40,149 nucleotides of DNA, taken from positions 1 through 40,149 of the forward strand of contig JAEYWL010000130.1 of NCBI GenBank assembly GCA_023428915.1, given 5' to 3'. The notes under the pieces are model-generated. The model had not been told where the DNA came from. It worked only from the letters and a program-made list of their open reading frames with translations, and ran no database searches. Below, one piece after another: positions 9,589 through 16,011 of this stretch (position 1 is the first letter of the stretch; each line of letters starts with the position of its first letter). The translations under genes were made by a program, and so were the position numbers. The DNA comes from Verrucomicrobiota bacterium. Lineage in GTDB: Bacteria > Chlamydiota > Chlamydiia > Chlamydiales > JAEYWL01.

Positions 9589-10594
9589 TCAGCTTCAATT
9601 AAAAGAATTTCCCAATCTGCAGCCCGGCGCCGGGGAAATTTTGATTGAGGTCAAAGCAGCAGGCGTTAATTTTGCCGACTGTGTAATCCGCATGGGAGTC
9701 TATAAGTCTGCCAAGGAATTTGTAGGCTGGCCAATTACACCAGGATTTGAAATTGCAGGCATAGTTAAGGAACTGGGGAGCGGTGTCGCCGGTTTTGCAG
9801 TAGGCGATAAGGTAGCGGCTTTGACCTTGTTCAATGGGTATGCCACTCAGATATGCCTGTCGCCGGAGCAAGTCTTCAAACTCCCTCCCTCTTTTGATTT
9901 GCAGGCTGCGGCAGCAATTCCTGCCGTGTTTTTAACCGCATATTATGCCTTATATGAATTGGCCCACCCCCTCCCGGAAAGTACCATCTTGGTTCATTCT
10001 GCCGCCGGAGGCGTAGGTAGCGCCCTTGTGCAGCTAGGCAAACTAGCCGGCTGCAGAGTAGCGGGAGTAGTAGGCGCTTCCCATAAAGTCCAGTATGTAA
10101 AAGAGCTGGGGGCTGATTTAGTCATTGATAAATCAAAAGAGCCCCTTTGGACTGCTGCTGAGCGATTTTCTTCCAAAGGATTTGACGTCATTTTAGATGC
10201 AAATGGCGTAGAAACCTTGCAAGAGAGCTATAACCATTTAGGCTTGGGTGGAAAGCTCATCATTTATGGCTTTCATACTATGTTCAGCAAGGGGGCTGGC
10301 AGGTTGAATTGGATAAAGCTAATTTGGGACTATTTTAAAACGCCGCGTTTTAACCCTCTTGAAATGACCAATGACAACCGCAGCGTAATGGCTTTTAATT
10401 TAAGCTACATGTTTCAAAAGAAAGAAGTGCTTCTAAAGGCTATGCAGCAATTATTCCTCTGGTTTAAAGAAGGAAAACTCAAGCTGCCTAAAGTCACAGC
10501 TTATCCTTTAGAACAAGTTGCAGAGGCCCACAAGGCACTGGAATCAGGCAATAGCATAGGGAAGTTGGTGCTTACTAATAGACTTCTTGAGTAA
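9551..10594 (+). CDS. VAT-1-like zinc-independent NADPH:quinone oxidoreductase family protein (MDR superfamily)
   Basis: Medium-chain dehydrogenase/reductase of 347 residues. The N-terminal GroES-like domain (GEILIEVKAAGVNFADCVIR, GFEIAGIVKELGSGVAGFAV) lacks the zinc-binding cysteines of alcohol dehydrogenases. The Rossmann domain has SAAGGVGSALVQLGKLAGCR at about residues 149-168. The segment from GRLNWIKLIWDYFKTPRFNP to LEMTNDNRSVMAFNLSY is typical of the VAT-1 / quinone oxidoreductase branch. It probably reduces quinones or enals with NADPH. Start is GTG at 9551 with GGGGAG about 8 bases upstream, lying inside the previous gene; the downstream stop overlaps the convergent small membrane gene by 20 bases. 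Confidence 0.87.
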   Translation: MKKVVIERPGGYNQLQLKEFPNLQPGAGEILIEVKAAGVNFADCVIRMGVYKSAKEFVGWPITPGFEIAGIVKELGSGVAGFAVGDKVAALTLFNGYATQICLSPEQVFKLPPSFDLQAAAAIPAVFLTAYYALYELAHPLPESTILVHSAAGGVGSALVQLGKLAGCRVAGVVGASHKVQYVKELGADLVIDKSKEPLWTAAERFSSKGFDVILDANGVETLQESYNHLGLGGKLIIYGFHTMFSKGAGRLNWIKLIWDYFKTPRFNPLEMTNDNRSVMAFNLSYMFQKKEVLLKAMQQLFLWFKEGKLKLPKVTAYPLEQVAEAHKALESGNSIGKLVLTNRLLE

Positions 10595-10775
10595 TGCCCA
10601 CTGTCCACAATGTGTAAATCGTATAGGCGAGGGTGGCTAAGAGTGCAAGGAGTCCGGCTATGCCGGCATTGCGGCTCAACCTTGTAGGGCGCTTATCCCA
10701 AAAAATTGTCCACAGCATTAATGAAAACCCGTAAATATACATGATCGAATAGATGACCAGCGTGGTGATGCTCAT
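10575..10775 (-). CDS. Small two-helix membrane protein, unknown
   Basis: 66-residue hydrophobic protein with two predicted membrane helices (about residues 5-25 and 38-60) joined by a short basic loop (WDKRPTRLSRN). I recognise no family. The ATG at 10775 lies 3 bases after the stop of the upstream membrane gene, so the two almost certainly form an operon with coupled translation. This coupling is the main reason to believe the gene is real. Its last 20 bases overlap the end of the convergent quinone-oxidoreductase-like gene. Confidence 0.65.
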   Translation of the reverse strand: MSITTLVIYSIMYIYGFSLMLWTIFWDKRPTRLSRNAGIAGLLALLATLAYTIYTLWTVGITQEVY

Positions 10776-10778
10776 GAC

Positions 10779-11831
10779 CTAATTACGGCCTCTGTATTGC
10801 GGTAAATACTTTTTAATGAATTCAGGTAAAATGCCAATCAAAGCCTGTTCAATTTTTTCCTGATGCTTATTGTACCAGAGTCCAAGCAAAATGATCGCTA
10901 CGCCAATTCCCGATAAAACAAAAGAAAATAAAGCAGTATCGGAGAAGTAGGTATAAAATAGATGGTACAGGTAAATCAGCACGCCGAAAGCGCCAAACAC
11001 CAATAAGACCCTGCGTTGCAAAATGATTGCCAAAAACATTAGGCCGACGTTCATAAGGCAATAAAGAAAAGATTCGAATTCCGTAGCGTCTATGTGCAAG
11101 GAAATGCCCGTCCAAAATGCGATTGTGCCAAAAAGGTAGGCCCAGAAAGCAAAATCCTGTTTTGAGCGCCTGTCGATGAGAAAGGCTGCAATGAGCATTA
11201 AGGCTCCAAACACGACAGAAACCAAGCGATAGTGCTCAAAACTCATAGGGTCTTCAGTGCTGCGATAAAGCAAAGGCGTGATGTCCATCGACATGAACCA
11301 AAGCGTAAAAAATAAAGGGGCTGTAAGAAAGGGGAAGGGATAGAAGTAGAGGGCCGCGCAGCAAGCTATAACTGTACTGGCCTCCATGACAAACCAACCA
11401 CCCTTCACCCATTCGTAAAAATTTTGATAGGTGCCGGGCGTTTCGACCAGCCACCAATCCGTAGCCAGTTGAAAGCCGTAAACAATCAAGGGCACAATAC
11501 AGACAGCTATGGTAACAAATAATCCGCCGACAGTTTTTGTTTCGGGCTTGTGATAAAAGTAATGGCCTGCAGCTAAAAACCCTAAACTATAGACGAGGCC
11601 GATGCCCATGATGCCCCAGCCGCCAAAGCTTTCCCAGCCTAACCCTGCAAATAGGGTCAAGGCAGCTATGACCAATAAGGCTCCCAGATAAAATAAAAGA
11701 TTGATGCCGTTCATGGGACGATTTGGCGGCTTAGCATTAGCTGAAAGGTGCTGCCACAAGACCTCAGCCTTTTCAGGGGGAATCCCTGAAACTTTGGCCT
11801 GCCGGATAAGGGTTTCTTTGTCTATTTCCAT
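10779..11831 (-). CDS. Polytopic membrane protein, DUF2157-like
   Basis: 350-residue integral membrane protein with a cytoplasmic N-terminus of about 45 residues (MEIDKETLIRQAKVSGIPPE), followed by about nine to ten hydrophobic helices and a basic tail (IKKYLPQYRGRN). The N-terminal helix-rich region followed by a serial helix bundle resembles DUF2157 membrane proteins of unknown function; this is a style match, not a motif proof. ATG at 11831 is preferred to a TTG three codons upstream. It is transcribed ahead of the 66-residue membrane protein and divergently from the regulator at 11940. No function can be given. Confidence 0.75.
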   Translation of the reverse strand: MEIDKETLIRQAKVSGIPPEKAEVLWQHLSANAKPPNRPMNGINLLFYLGALLVIAALTLFAGLGWESFGGWGIMGIGLVYSLGFLAAGHYFYHKPETKTVGGLFVTIAVCIVPLIVYGFQLATDWWLVETPGTYQNFYEWVKGGWFVMEASTVIACCAALYFYPFPFLTAPLFFTLWFMSMDITPLLYRSTEDPMSFEHYRLVSVVFGALMLIAAFLIDRRSKQDFAFWAYLFGTIAFWTGISLHIDATEFESFLYCLMNVGLMFLAIILQRRVLLVFGAFGVLIYLYHLFYTYFSDTALFSFVLSGIGVAIILLGLWYNKHQEKIEQALIGILPEFIKKYLPQYRGRN

Positions 11832-11894
11832 AATAACCAACCATAAAAATCCTGGCCGTTAACCGCAAGGAATTTTGTTTAATTTAAATATATT

Positions 11895-11907
11895 GTCTAA
11901 AATAGAC
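11895..11907. promoter_or_regulatory. Candidate operator palindrome GTCTA-AAA-TAGAC
   Basis: A perfect 5-3-5 inverted repeat sits 33 bases before the ATG of the YheO/DauR-like regulator, in the gap between that gene and the divergent membrane operon. A related half-site (TTCTAAAATT) follows. Position and symmetry fit an autoregulatory operator, but short palindromes arise by chance in AT-rich DNA. Confidence 0.35.
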
Positions 11908-11927
11908 GTTTATTCTAAAATTGAAGC

Positions 11928-11933
11928 AGGAGG
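11928..11933 (+). promoter_or_regulatory. Ribosome binding site AGGAGG deciding the start at 11940
   Basis: A consensus Shine-Dalgarno lies 6 bases before the ATG at 11940. A possible TTG start at 11934 would touch it directly and is therefore unlikely. Confidence 0.8.
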
Positions 11934-11939
11934 TTGTTT

Positions 11940-12563
11940 ATGACACATCACATACATTGGAAACACTATGAGCCCTTTATTCTGGCCATAGTAGAATTAT
12001 TCCACCCTTTTGTAGAGGCTGCTGTTCATGATTTGGAGCAAGGGAGGATTGCGGCTATCTACCACAATCTTTCGCAGCGCAAAGTAGGCGATAAATCCCC
12101 TCTCACGGAGTTAAAAATTGCGGTTGAGAAGTTTCCGGAATATTTTCCCAGTTACTATAAAAAAAACTGGGATGGCAAACCCCTTAAATGCACTTCAGTC
12201 ACTATCCGCAACAGTTCCGGAAAGCCCGTGGCCCTAATTTGTTTTAACATGGATGCAAGCTTTGCACAGGAAAGTTATAAGCTTCTTGAAACCTTTCTAA
12301 AAGTTAAAACCGAAGCTGAAAACCCGGTTGAACTCTATGGAGGGCAGTTTGAAGAGCAAGCCGGCGGTTTGATTGAAGAATATCTAAAAGAAAACAACCT
12401 CTCCCTACTTCATCTAAACCGGGAGCAGAAACGCGATTTAGTGCAGCACCTTTACCAAAAAGGGATTTTTAATTTTAAAAATGCCGCCCCTTACTTAGCC
12501 CAATTGCTCGATATCTCCCGTGCCAGTGTATATAACTACATTAAAGCGCTGGGAGGCGGGTAA
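11940..12563 (+). CDS. YheO/DauR-type transcriptional regulator (PAS-like sensor plus HTH)
   Basis: 207 residues. The N-terminal two-thirds resemble the YheO-like PAS domain (FHPFVEAAVHDLEQGRIAAI, TSVTIRNSSGKPVALICFNM). The C-terminal part is the HTH of this family (NREQKRDLVQHLYQKGIFNF, LLDISRASVYNYIKAL). DauR is the named member, controlling D-arginine catabolism; here the partner gene is a serine/threonine dehydratase, and the last codon abuts the ATG of that gene with no gap, so regulator and enzyme are cotranscribed and coupled. The likely ligand is an amino acid or its breakdown product (inference). A candidate operator lies upstream. Confidence 0.87.
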   Translation: MTHHIHWKHYEPFILAIVELFHPFVEAAVHDLEQGRIAAIYHNLSQRKVGDKSPLTELKIAVEKFPEYFPSYYKKNWDGKPLKCTSVTIRNSSGKPVALICFNMDASFAQESYKLLETFLKVKTEAENPVELYGGQFEEQAGGLIEEYLKENNLSLLHLNREQKRDLVQHLYQKGIFNFKNAAPYLAQLLDISRASVYNYIKALGGG

Positions 12564-13481
12564 ATGAAACTGTATATACAAACCCCTATGCTGGAATCCC
12601 GGGAATTAAACCAGCTGATGCAGGCACAGGTATATTTTAAGATAGAATCTGTGCAGCCCAGCGGCTCTTTCAAAAATCGCGGCATCGGCCATATGTGCCA
12701 AACTTTAGCGAAGCAAGGAGCTTCCTCGTTTGTCTCATCATCAGGAGGCAATGCAGGCCTTGCTGTGGCTTATTCAGGCCGTATGCTGAACCTGCCCGTT
12801 ACAGTAGTTGTGCCGGAGACAACCCCTCTTTTTATGCGCCATAAAATTGCAGCTGAAGGGGCGCAAGTGCAGGTGCATGGCAGCACCTGGGATGAAGCTG
12901 ATCAACTGGCGCGCAAAATAGCAGCAGAAGGCGCAAGCTACATTTCCCCTTTTGACCATCCCCTCATTTGGGCAGGACACGCTACATTGATTGAAGAGAT
13001 ATCTCAGAGCGGGATTGTTCCCGATGTAATCCTTCTGGCAGTTGGCGGCGGAGGGCTGTTCTGCGGCATTGTAGAAGGATTAAGGGCTGTTGGCTGGCAT
13101 CATGTGCCCATCATGACAGCTGAAACCGCAGGCGCCGCTTCTTTTGCCAAATCCCTCGCCGCCGGGCGCATCATCACCCTTGACAGTATCCAAACCGTTG
13201 CCCGTTCGCTAGGAGCCAAAACCATAGCCGCGACAGCCTTCCAATATGCCCAGGAGCACCCAACGTTGCCTTGCATAGTCAGCGATAAGCAAGCCCTTGC
13301 AGCCTGCCGGCGCTTTGCCGGCCAAGAGCGCATCTTGGTCGAACCCGCCTGCGGCGCCGCCCTCGCCTTGCTGTACGAAGGCTTGGTCCCCGATAGTTTC
13401 AAAAATATCGCGGTGATAGTCTGCGGCGGCTGCGGCGTCAGCCTTGAACTCCTGCAGCAATGGCAATCCCAACTAAAATAA
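12564..13481 (+). CDS. PLP-dependent L-serine/L-threonine dehydratase (ammonia-lyase)
   Basis: Fold-type II PLP enzyme of 305 residues predicted to deaminate serine or threonine to pyruvate or 2-oxobutyrate. Motifs: PSGSFKNRG (PLP lysine at about residue 37), SSSGGNAGLAVA (phosphate/carboxylate loop near 60), AVGGGGLFCGI (PLP-phosphate glycine loop near 153) and IVCGGCGVSLELL near the C-terminus. The length and lack of a C-terminal ACT domain match the mammalian-type serine dehydratase (SDS) branch and exclude biosynthetic IlvA. The Shine-Dalgarno GGGAGGCGG is within the end of the regulator gene. This gene is visibly GC-richer than the toxin-antitoxin region that follows. Confidence 0.87.
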   Translation: MKLYIQTPMLESRELNQLMQAQVYFKIESVQPSGSFKNRGIGHMCQTLAKQGASSFVSSSGGNAGLAVAYSGRMLNLPVTVVVPETTPLFMRHKIAAEGAQVQVHGSTWDEADQLARKIAAEGASYISPFDHPLIWAGHATLIEEISQSGIVPDVILLAVGGGGLFCGIVEGLRAVGWHHVPIMTAETAGAASFAKSLAAGRIITLDSIQTVARSLGAKTIAATAFQYAQEHPTLPCIVSDKQALAACRRFAGQERILVEPACGAALALLYEGLVPDSFKNIAVIVCGGCGVSLELLQQWQSQLK

Positions 13482-13568
13482 CCTTGTAAAAGAGAAAGCG
13501 AGGAAGCGCTGCGAGCGGCCTTACGAGTCTGTGAAAAATGGCGCCGGTTTTGTTTTATGATTTGGAGT

Positions 13569-13613
13569 GCTGCGACTCGTCGCAGCTTTCACCACGTTCG
13601 ACTTGTCGAACGT
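13569..13613. terminator. Two adjacent perfect hairpins after the dehydratase gene
   Basis: GCTGCGAC-TC-GTCGCAGC at 13569-13586 and ACGTTCGAC-TT-GTCGAACGT at 13594-13613 are two perfect inverted repeats in tandem, 7 bases apart. They share a CGACT(C/T)GTCG core. They follow the regulator-dehydratase operon by about 90 bases and could terminate it or stabilise its 3' end. Only a short TTT follows the first, so a classical intrinsic terminator is not certain. The surrounding gap 13482-13626 holds no ORF I would believe. Confidence 0.45.
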
Positions 13614-13651
13614 ATTCGGAAATCAGAGCCTAAAATTTATGTTTATAGTTT

Positions 13652-13668
13652 TGGAAACTTTGTTTCCA
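13652..13668. promoter_or_regulatory. Perfect palindrome TGGAAAC-TTT-GTTTCCA, operator-like, left copy
   Basis: A 7-3-7 perfect inverted repeat kept in the decayed left copy. The equivalent site in the right copy lies just ahead of the toxin gene, the usual place for an antitoxin-bound operator. MqsA-type antitoxins bind comparable two-arm palindromes. Confidence 0.5.
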
Positions 13669-13677
13669 TGTAATTAT

Positions 13678-13780
13678 ATGTTAATCATTACTGTCATGCA
13701 TGTTGGCGAACTGTAAAGAAATTTATGAAAGATAGCATAAAACACCACTGGAAATCGGTGCTGAAAAGATGGCTTGCTAA
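13678..13780 (+). pseudogene. Fused remnants of a duplicated toxin and antitoxin gene
   Basis: 13678-13716 encodes only the final residues MLIITVMHVGEL of the toxin, identical to the intact copy. An ATG at 13725 begins like the antitoxin (MKDS) but is then joined, out of frame, to the antitoxin's last 40 or so bases. The toxin has no start and the antitoxin has no HTH, so neither can work. Compare the intact pair at 14106-14896. Confidence 0.85.
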
Positions 13781-14046
13781 AGCTTATTTTCTACCCATTT
13801 GCCGTCGTAAAAGCAGAGCTGGAAGTTGGGAATGCCTAGCTGGTCAAAAGTTTCCTCAATTGGAGGTTCTTGCAGAGCTTGCGTGTTAGAGTCTGCGTAG
13901 TAGTATTTGACAGTCCTGTCAGCCACTAAAATGTGCGCTAAATAGGGAGCCAGCGGCCTATCTACATTTTCGTTCCAAAACCCTATCTTGAAGCCTAATT
14001 TAGAAGAGTTAATATCCGTATCCCACTTTGAATTCTCCTTTTTCAT
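13777..14046 (-). pseudogene. Truncated duplicate of the small exported protein gene (C-terminal 89 residues)
   Basis: The reading frame of 89 residues is about 90% identical to the C-terminal half of the protein at 14900-15487 (shared KWDTDINSSKLGFKIGFWN, DRPLAPYLAHILVADRTVKY, LQEPPIEETFDQLGIP). The N-terminal 107 residues with the signal peptide are missing because the duplication ended inside the gene. Its ATG corresponds to an internal Met-Lys-Lys. The frame is still open, so decay is recent or expression is tolerated, but without a signal peptide it cannot act as its parent does. Confidence 0.82.
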
Positions 14047-14075
14047 AAACAGCCAAGATTTATATTTAATAATTT

Positions 14076-14092
14076 TGGAAACTTTGTTACCA
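14076..14092. promoter_or_regulatory. Operator-like palindrome TGGAAAC-TTT-GTTACCA before toxin gene
   Basis: Same site as at 13652 with one mismatch in the right arm. It ends 13 bases before the toxin ATG and overlaps the region where the toxin-antitoxin promoter must lie (TATATTTAAT just upstream). Autorepression by the HTH antitoxin is the likely role, by analogy with MqsA and HigA systems. Confidence 0.5.
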
Positions 14093-14105
14093 TGAAATTG
14101 GATTG

Positions 14106-14435
14106 ATGAATGATATAGTGAATAAAAAGAAACCAGACAAAATTTCCAATATTTCGGGTAAAATTAAGGAATGCATTGAAAAAGGCAACTATCTTGTTAC
14201 AGCACATGCATTTAATAGACAAAATGAACGTTTCATTAGTTTACCTGAATGTTTACATGTTTTAGAAAGCGGATATGAAGAAAAGAGGAAAAGTTGCTTT
14301 GATATAACGCATAATACTTGGAAATATGCAATTCGCGGAAAGACTTTAAGAGAAGAGTTAGATGTTCGAGTGATTGTCGCTTTTGATAAGAATGATATGT
14401 TAATCATTACTGTTATGCATGTTGGCGAACTATAG
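14106..14435 (+). CDS. DUF4258-like toxin of a type II toxin-antitoxin pair
   Basis: 109 residues from the ATG at 14106 (a TTG one codon earlier is less likely). The core LVTAHAFNRQNERFISLPEC matches the 'T.HA..R..ER.IS' opening of DUF4258, a RelE-related fold found in small toxins. The terminal strand DMLIITVMHVGEL fits the 'VITV' end of that family. The basic N-terminus (NKKKPDK) fits RNA contact. The antitoxin follows after 8 bases. Toxin-before-antitoxin order is the same as in MqsRA and HigBA. The region is AT-richer than its neighbours, which suggests transfer. Ribonuclease activity is inferred from the fold only. A nearly complete deletion of this gene is seen in the duplicate at 13678. 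Confidence 0.8.
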   Translation: MNDIVNKKKPDKISNISGKIKECIEKGNYLVTAHAFNRQNERFISLPECLHVLESGYEEKRKSCFDITHNTWKYAIRGKTLREELDVRVIVAFDKNDMLIITVMHVGEL

Positions 14436-14443
14436 AGAAATTT

Positions 14444-14896
14444 ATGAAAGATAGTAAAAAAGATACAATTATTTGGGATGGTTTAGGGTTTCCTATTCGG
14501 CTTATTAATGTACCCATGAAAAAAATATTTGGTGAATGGGTTTTAGACATTAATTTAGAGCTCTTTCAAAAAGCTGTACTCCATATGCTGGCATGCAAAC
14601 CTGCCCCTTTCAATGGTGGTGAGTTGCGCTTTGTTATTGATTATTTAAAAATGTCAACCCGTGAATTTGCTCACCTCTTTGGTGTCACTCATGCAGCGGT
14701 TTTAAAATGGGAAAACGAAAAATCTAGAATGAATCCTAGTACAGAAGTTTGTCTGCGCCTATATATTCTTAATCATTTAAAAGTAGCTGATAAAGAATTT
14801 CGCAGGTTGTATCTGCAAATTACACCGCAAAATCTAGCCAAAGCTGAAAATGATAAAACACCACTGGAAATAGACGCTGAAAAGATGGCTTGCTAA
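14444..14896 (+). CDS. HTH antitoxin, MqsA/HigA-like, partner of the DUF4258 toxin
   Basis: 150 residues. Residues about 60-105 form an XRE-type helix-turn-helix (LKMSTREFAHLFGVTHAAVL, then KWENEKSRMNPST) typical of MqsA and other toxin-second antitoxins. The N-terminal domain (about residues 1-55, FGEWVLDINLELFQKAVLHM) has no CxxC zinc knuckle, so it is not a standard MqsA; it likely binds the toxin. The ATG at 14444 follows the toxin stop by 8 bases. The protein probably represses its own operon at the palindrome 14076-14092. The stop lies 3 bases before the stop of the convergent exported-protein gene. Confidence 0.83.
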   Translation: MKDSKKDTIIWDGLGFPIRLINVPMKKIFGEWVLDINLELFQKAVLHMLACKPAPFNGGELRFVIDYLKMSTREFAHLFGVTHAAVLKWENEKSRMNPSTEVCLRLYILNHLKVADKEFRRLYLQITPQNLAKAENDKTPLEIDAEKMAC

Positions 14897-14899
14897 AGC

Positions 14900-15487
14900 T
14901 TAATTTTCTACCCATTTGCCGTTGTAAAAGCGGTGCTGGAAGTCGGGAATACCCAACTGGTCAAAAGTTTCCTCAATTGGAGGTTCTTGCAGGGCTTGCG
15001 TGTTGGGGTCTGCGTAATAGTATTTGACTGTCCGATCGGCTACTAAAATGTGCGCTAAATAGGGCGCCAGCGGCCGATCCACATTTTGGTTCCAAAACCC
15101 TATTTTGAAGCCCAATTTAGAAGAGTTAATATCCGTATCCCACTTTGAATACTCTTTTTTCATAAACAGCATCCATTGCCGGTACACCGGCTGTGTTTTG
15201 ATCTCATAAATGAATTCACAGATGATGTTCTTTACCAAAGGCCTTGCTTGCTCTAATGTCAATTGGTTGCGGTTTAATAGAGAAACGGCCCAGCGTGTTT
15301 TTTGATTGCCGATAAGAGGCTGTCCCCCCACCAATAAGAATTCCATGTTGTATTTTTTAGCAATCCCAACGCCAAAACGCTCCTTACGATTATTTATGGC
15401 GACATCTTCTTTAAGTCCTTCATATTTTGCCGACATGCACACCATGCTCATAAAAACTGCTAATAACACCCGCAAAGTCAATTTCAT
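14900..15487 (-). CDS. Small exported protein, last gene of the Rhs operon; candidate immunity or accessory protein
   Basis: 195 residues starting with a Sec signal peptide (MKLTLRVLLAVFMSMVCMSA). Mature part: FLLVGGQPLIG near 50, TLEQARPLVKNIICEFIYE near 77, then DRPLAPYLAHILVADRTVKY YYAD near 138 split over a conserved-looking strand pair, and PIEETFDQ. The same order of features (GG motif, helix with AR, 'P..A.I....I.Y', 'ETxEEA') is seen in the upstream gene, so the two are distant paralogs in my reading. I recall similar small exported proteins downstream of Rhs genes in environmental chlamydiae, but cannot check this. The start overlaps the upstream stop by 4 bases. Its 3' half is duplicated at 13777. 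Confidence 0.8.
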   Translation of the reverse strand: MKLTLRVLLAVFMSMVCMSAKYEGLKEDVAINNRKERFGVGIAKKYNMEFLLVGGQPLIGNQKTRWAVSLLNRNQLTLEQARPLVKNIICEFIYEIKTQPVYRQWMLFMKKEYSKWDTDINSSKLGFKIGFWNQNVDRPLAPYLAHILVADRTVKYYYADPNTQALQEPPIEETFDQLGIPDFQHRFYNGKWVEN

Positions 15488-16011
15488 TTTGGCTTCCTCA
15501 ACAAATTGGCGGCTGTGTCCTGATTAACGATTCGAATAGCTTCTTCTAAGGTTTCTTGATGTACGGTGTCATATTTATGAGGTATATCTGTGCGTTTGGT
15601 CTCATATTCGATCAAATTATTGAAATTCATAATACGTGCAATTAGTGGAGGTTTGGGATCATTAGAATTTGAATCTAAGAAATGTATTGAGAGATTAAAA
15701 TTTGCTAATGTAAACGGATAATTATGAAGGTACGGCCTGATAGTCTTATTTGAATTGACGGTGTTTAATGCAATTAGGGCAGTTTTAACGTAATAAATTC
15801 TAGCTTTATCGAGATTTAGAAGTTCATTTTTTATAAAGGCTAGATCTAATCCTTCAACATCTTGGCACATAGAACCACCGGTGCCAAATGCACGTAAACC
15901 GGTTTGCTTACAAACTTCGGTTGTGATTCTATTTATTATTTTATTGGCTTCTTCTACATAGGTAAAGCTGGAAGAAACTACGAAAAATAAGATACAAAGT
16001 ACTTTCTTCAT
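15484..16011 (-). CDS. Small exported protein following the Rhs gene; candidate immunity protein
   Basis: 175 residues with a short signal peptide (MKKVLCILFFVVSSSFTYVE). Features: TGLRAFGTGGSM near 38, NLDKARIYYVKTALIALNTV near 67, IRPYLHNYPFTLANFNLSIH near 91, PPLIARIMNFNNLIEYET near 119 and HQETLEEAIRIVNQ near 150. No named family is recognised. It overlaps both neighbours by 4 bases (Rhs stop / its ATG, its stop / next ATG), so the three genes are one translationally coupled operon. A periplasmic product just after an Rhs toxin gene fits an immunity protein; the alternative is a co-secreted partner. Confidence 0.8.
   Translation of the reverse strand: MKKVLCILFFVVSSSFTYVEEANKIINRITTEVCKQTGLRAFGTGGSMCQDVEGLDLAFIKNELLNLDKARIYYVKTALIALNTVNSNKTIRPYLHNYPFTLANFNLSIHFLDSNSNDPKPPLIARIMNFNNLIEYETKRTDIPHKYDTVHQETLEEAIRIVNQDTAANLLRKPK

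Larger units (their letters stand above)
13627..14053. repeat. Tandem duplication, left copy (degenerate, internally deleted)
   Basis: This 427-base stretch is a shortened copy of 14051-15170. Shared blocks in order: AGCC plus AT-rich leader, the TGGAAAC palindrome, the last 13 codons of the toxin gene, the first codons and the tail of the antitoxin gene, and about 270 bases of the minus-strand exported-protein gene, ending at CATAAACAGC. About 690 bases of toxin and antitoxin coding sequence are missing in two separate deletions. The two copies abut directly and share AGC(C) at the junction. Confidence 0.88.
14051..15170. repeat. Tandem duplication, right copy (intact)
   Basis: The 1120-base parental unit: AT-rich leader and palindrome, toxin gene, antitoxin gene and the 3' half of the minus-strand exported-protein gene, to CATAAACAGC at 15161-15170. 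The same CATAAACAGC closes the left copy at 14044-14053. Beyond 15170 the exported-protein gene continues uniquely, showing which copy is original. Confidence 0.87.
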
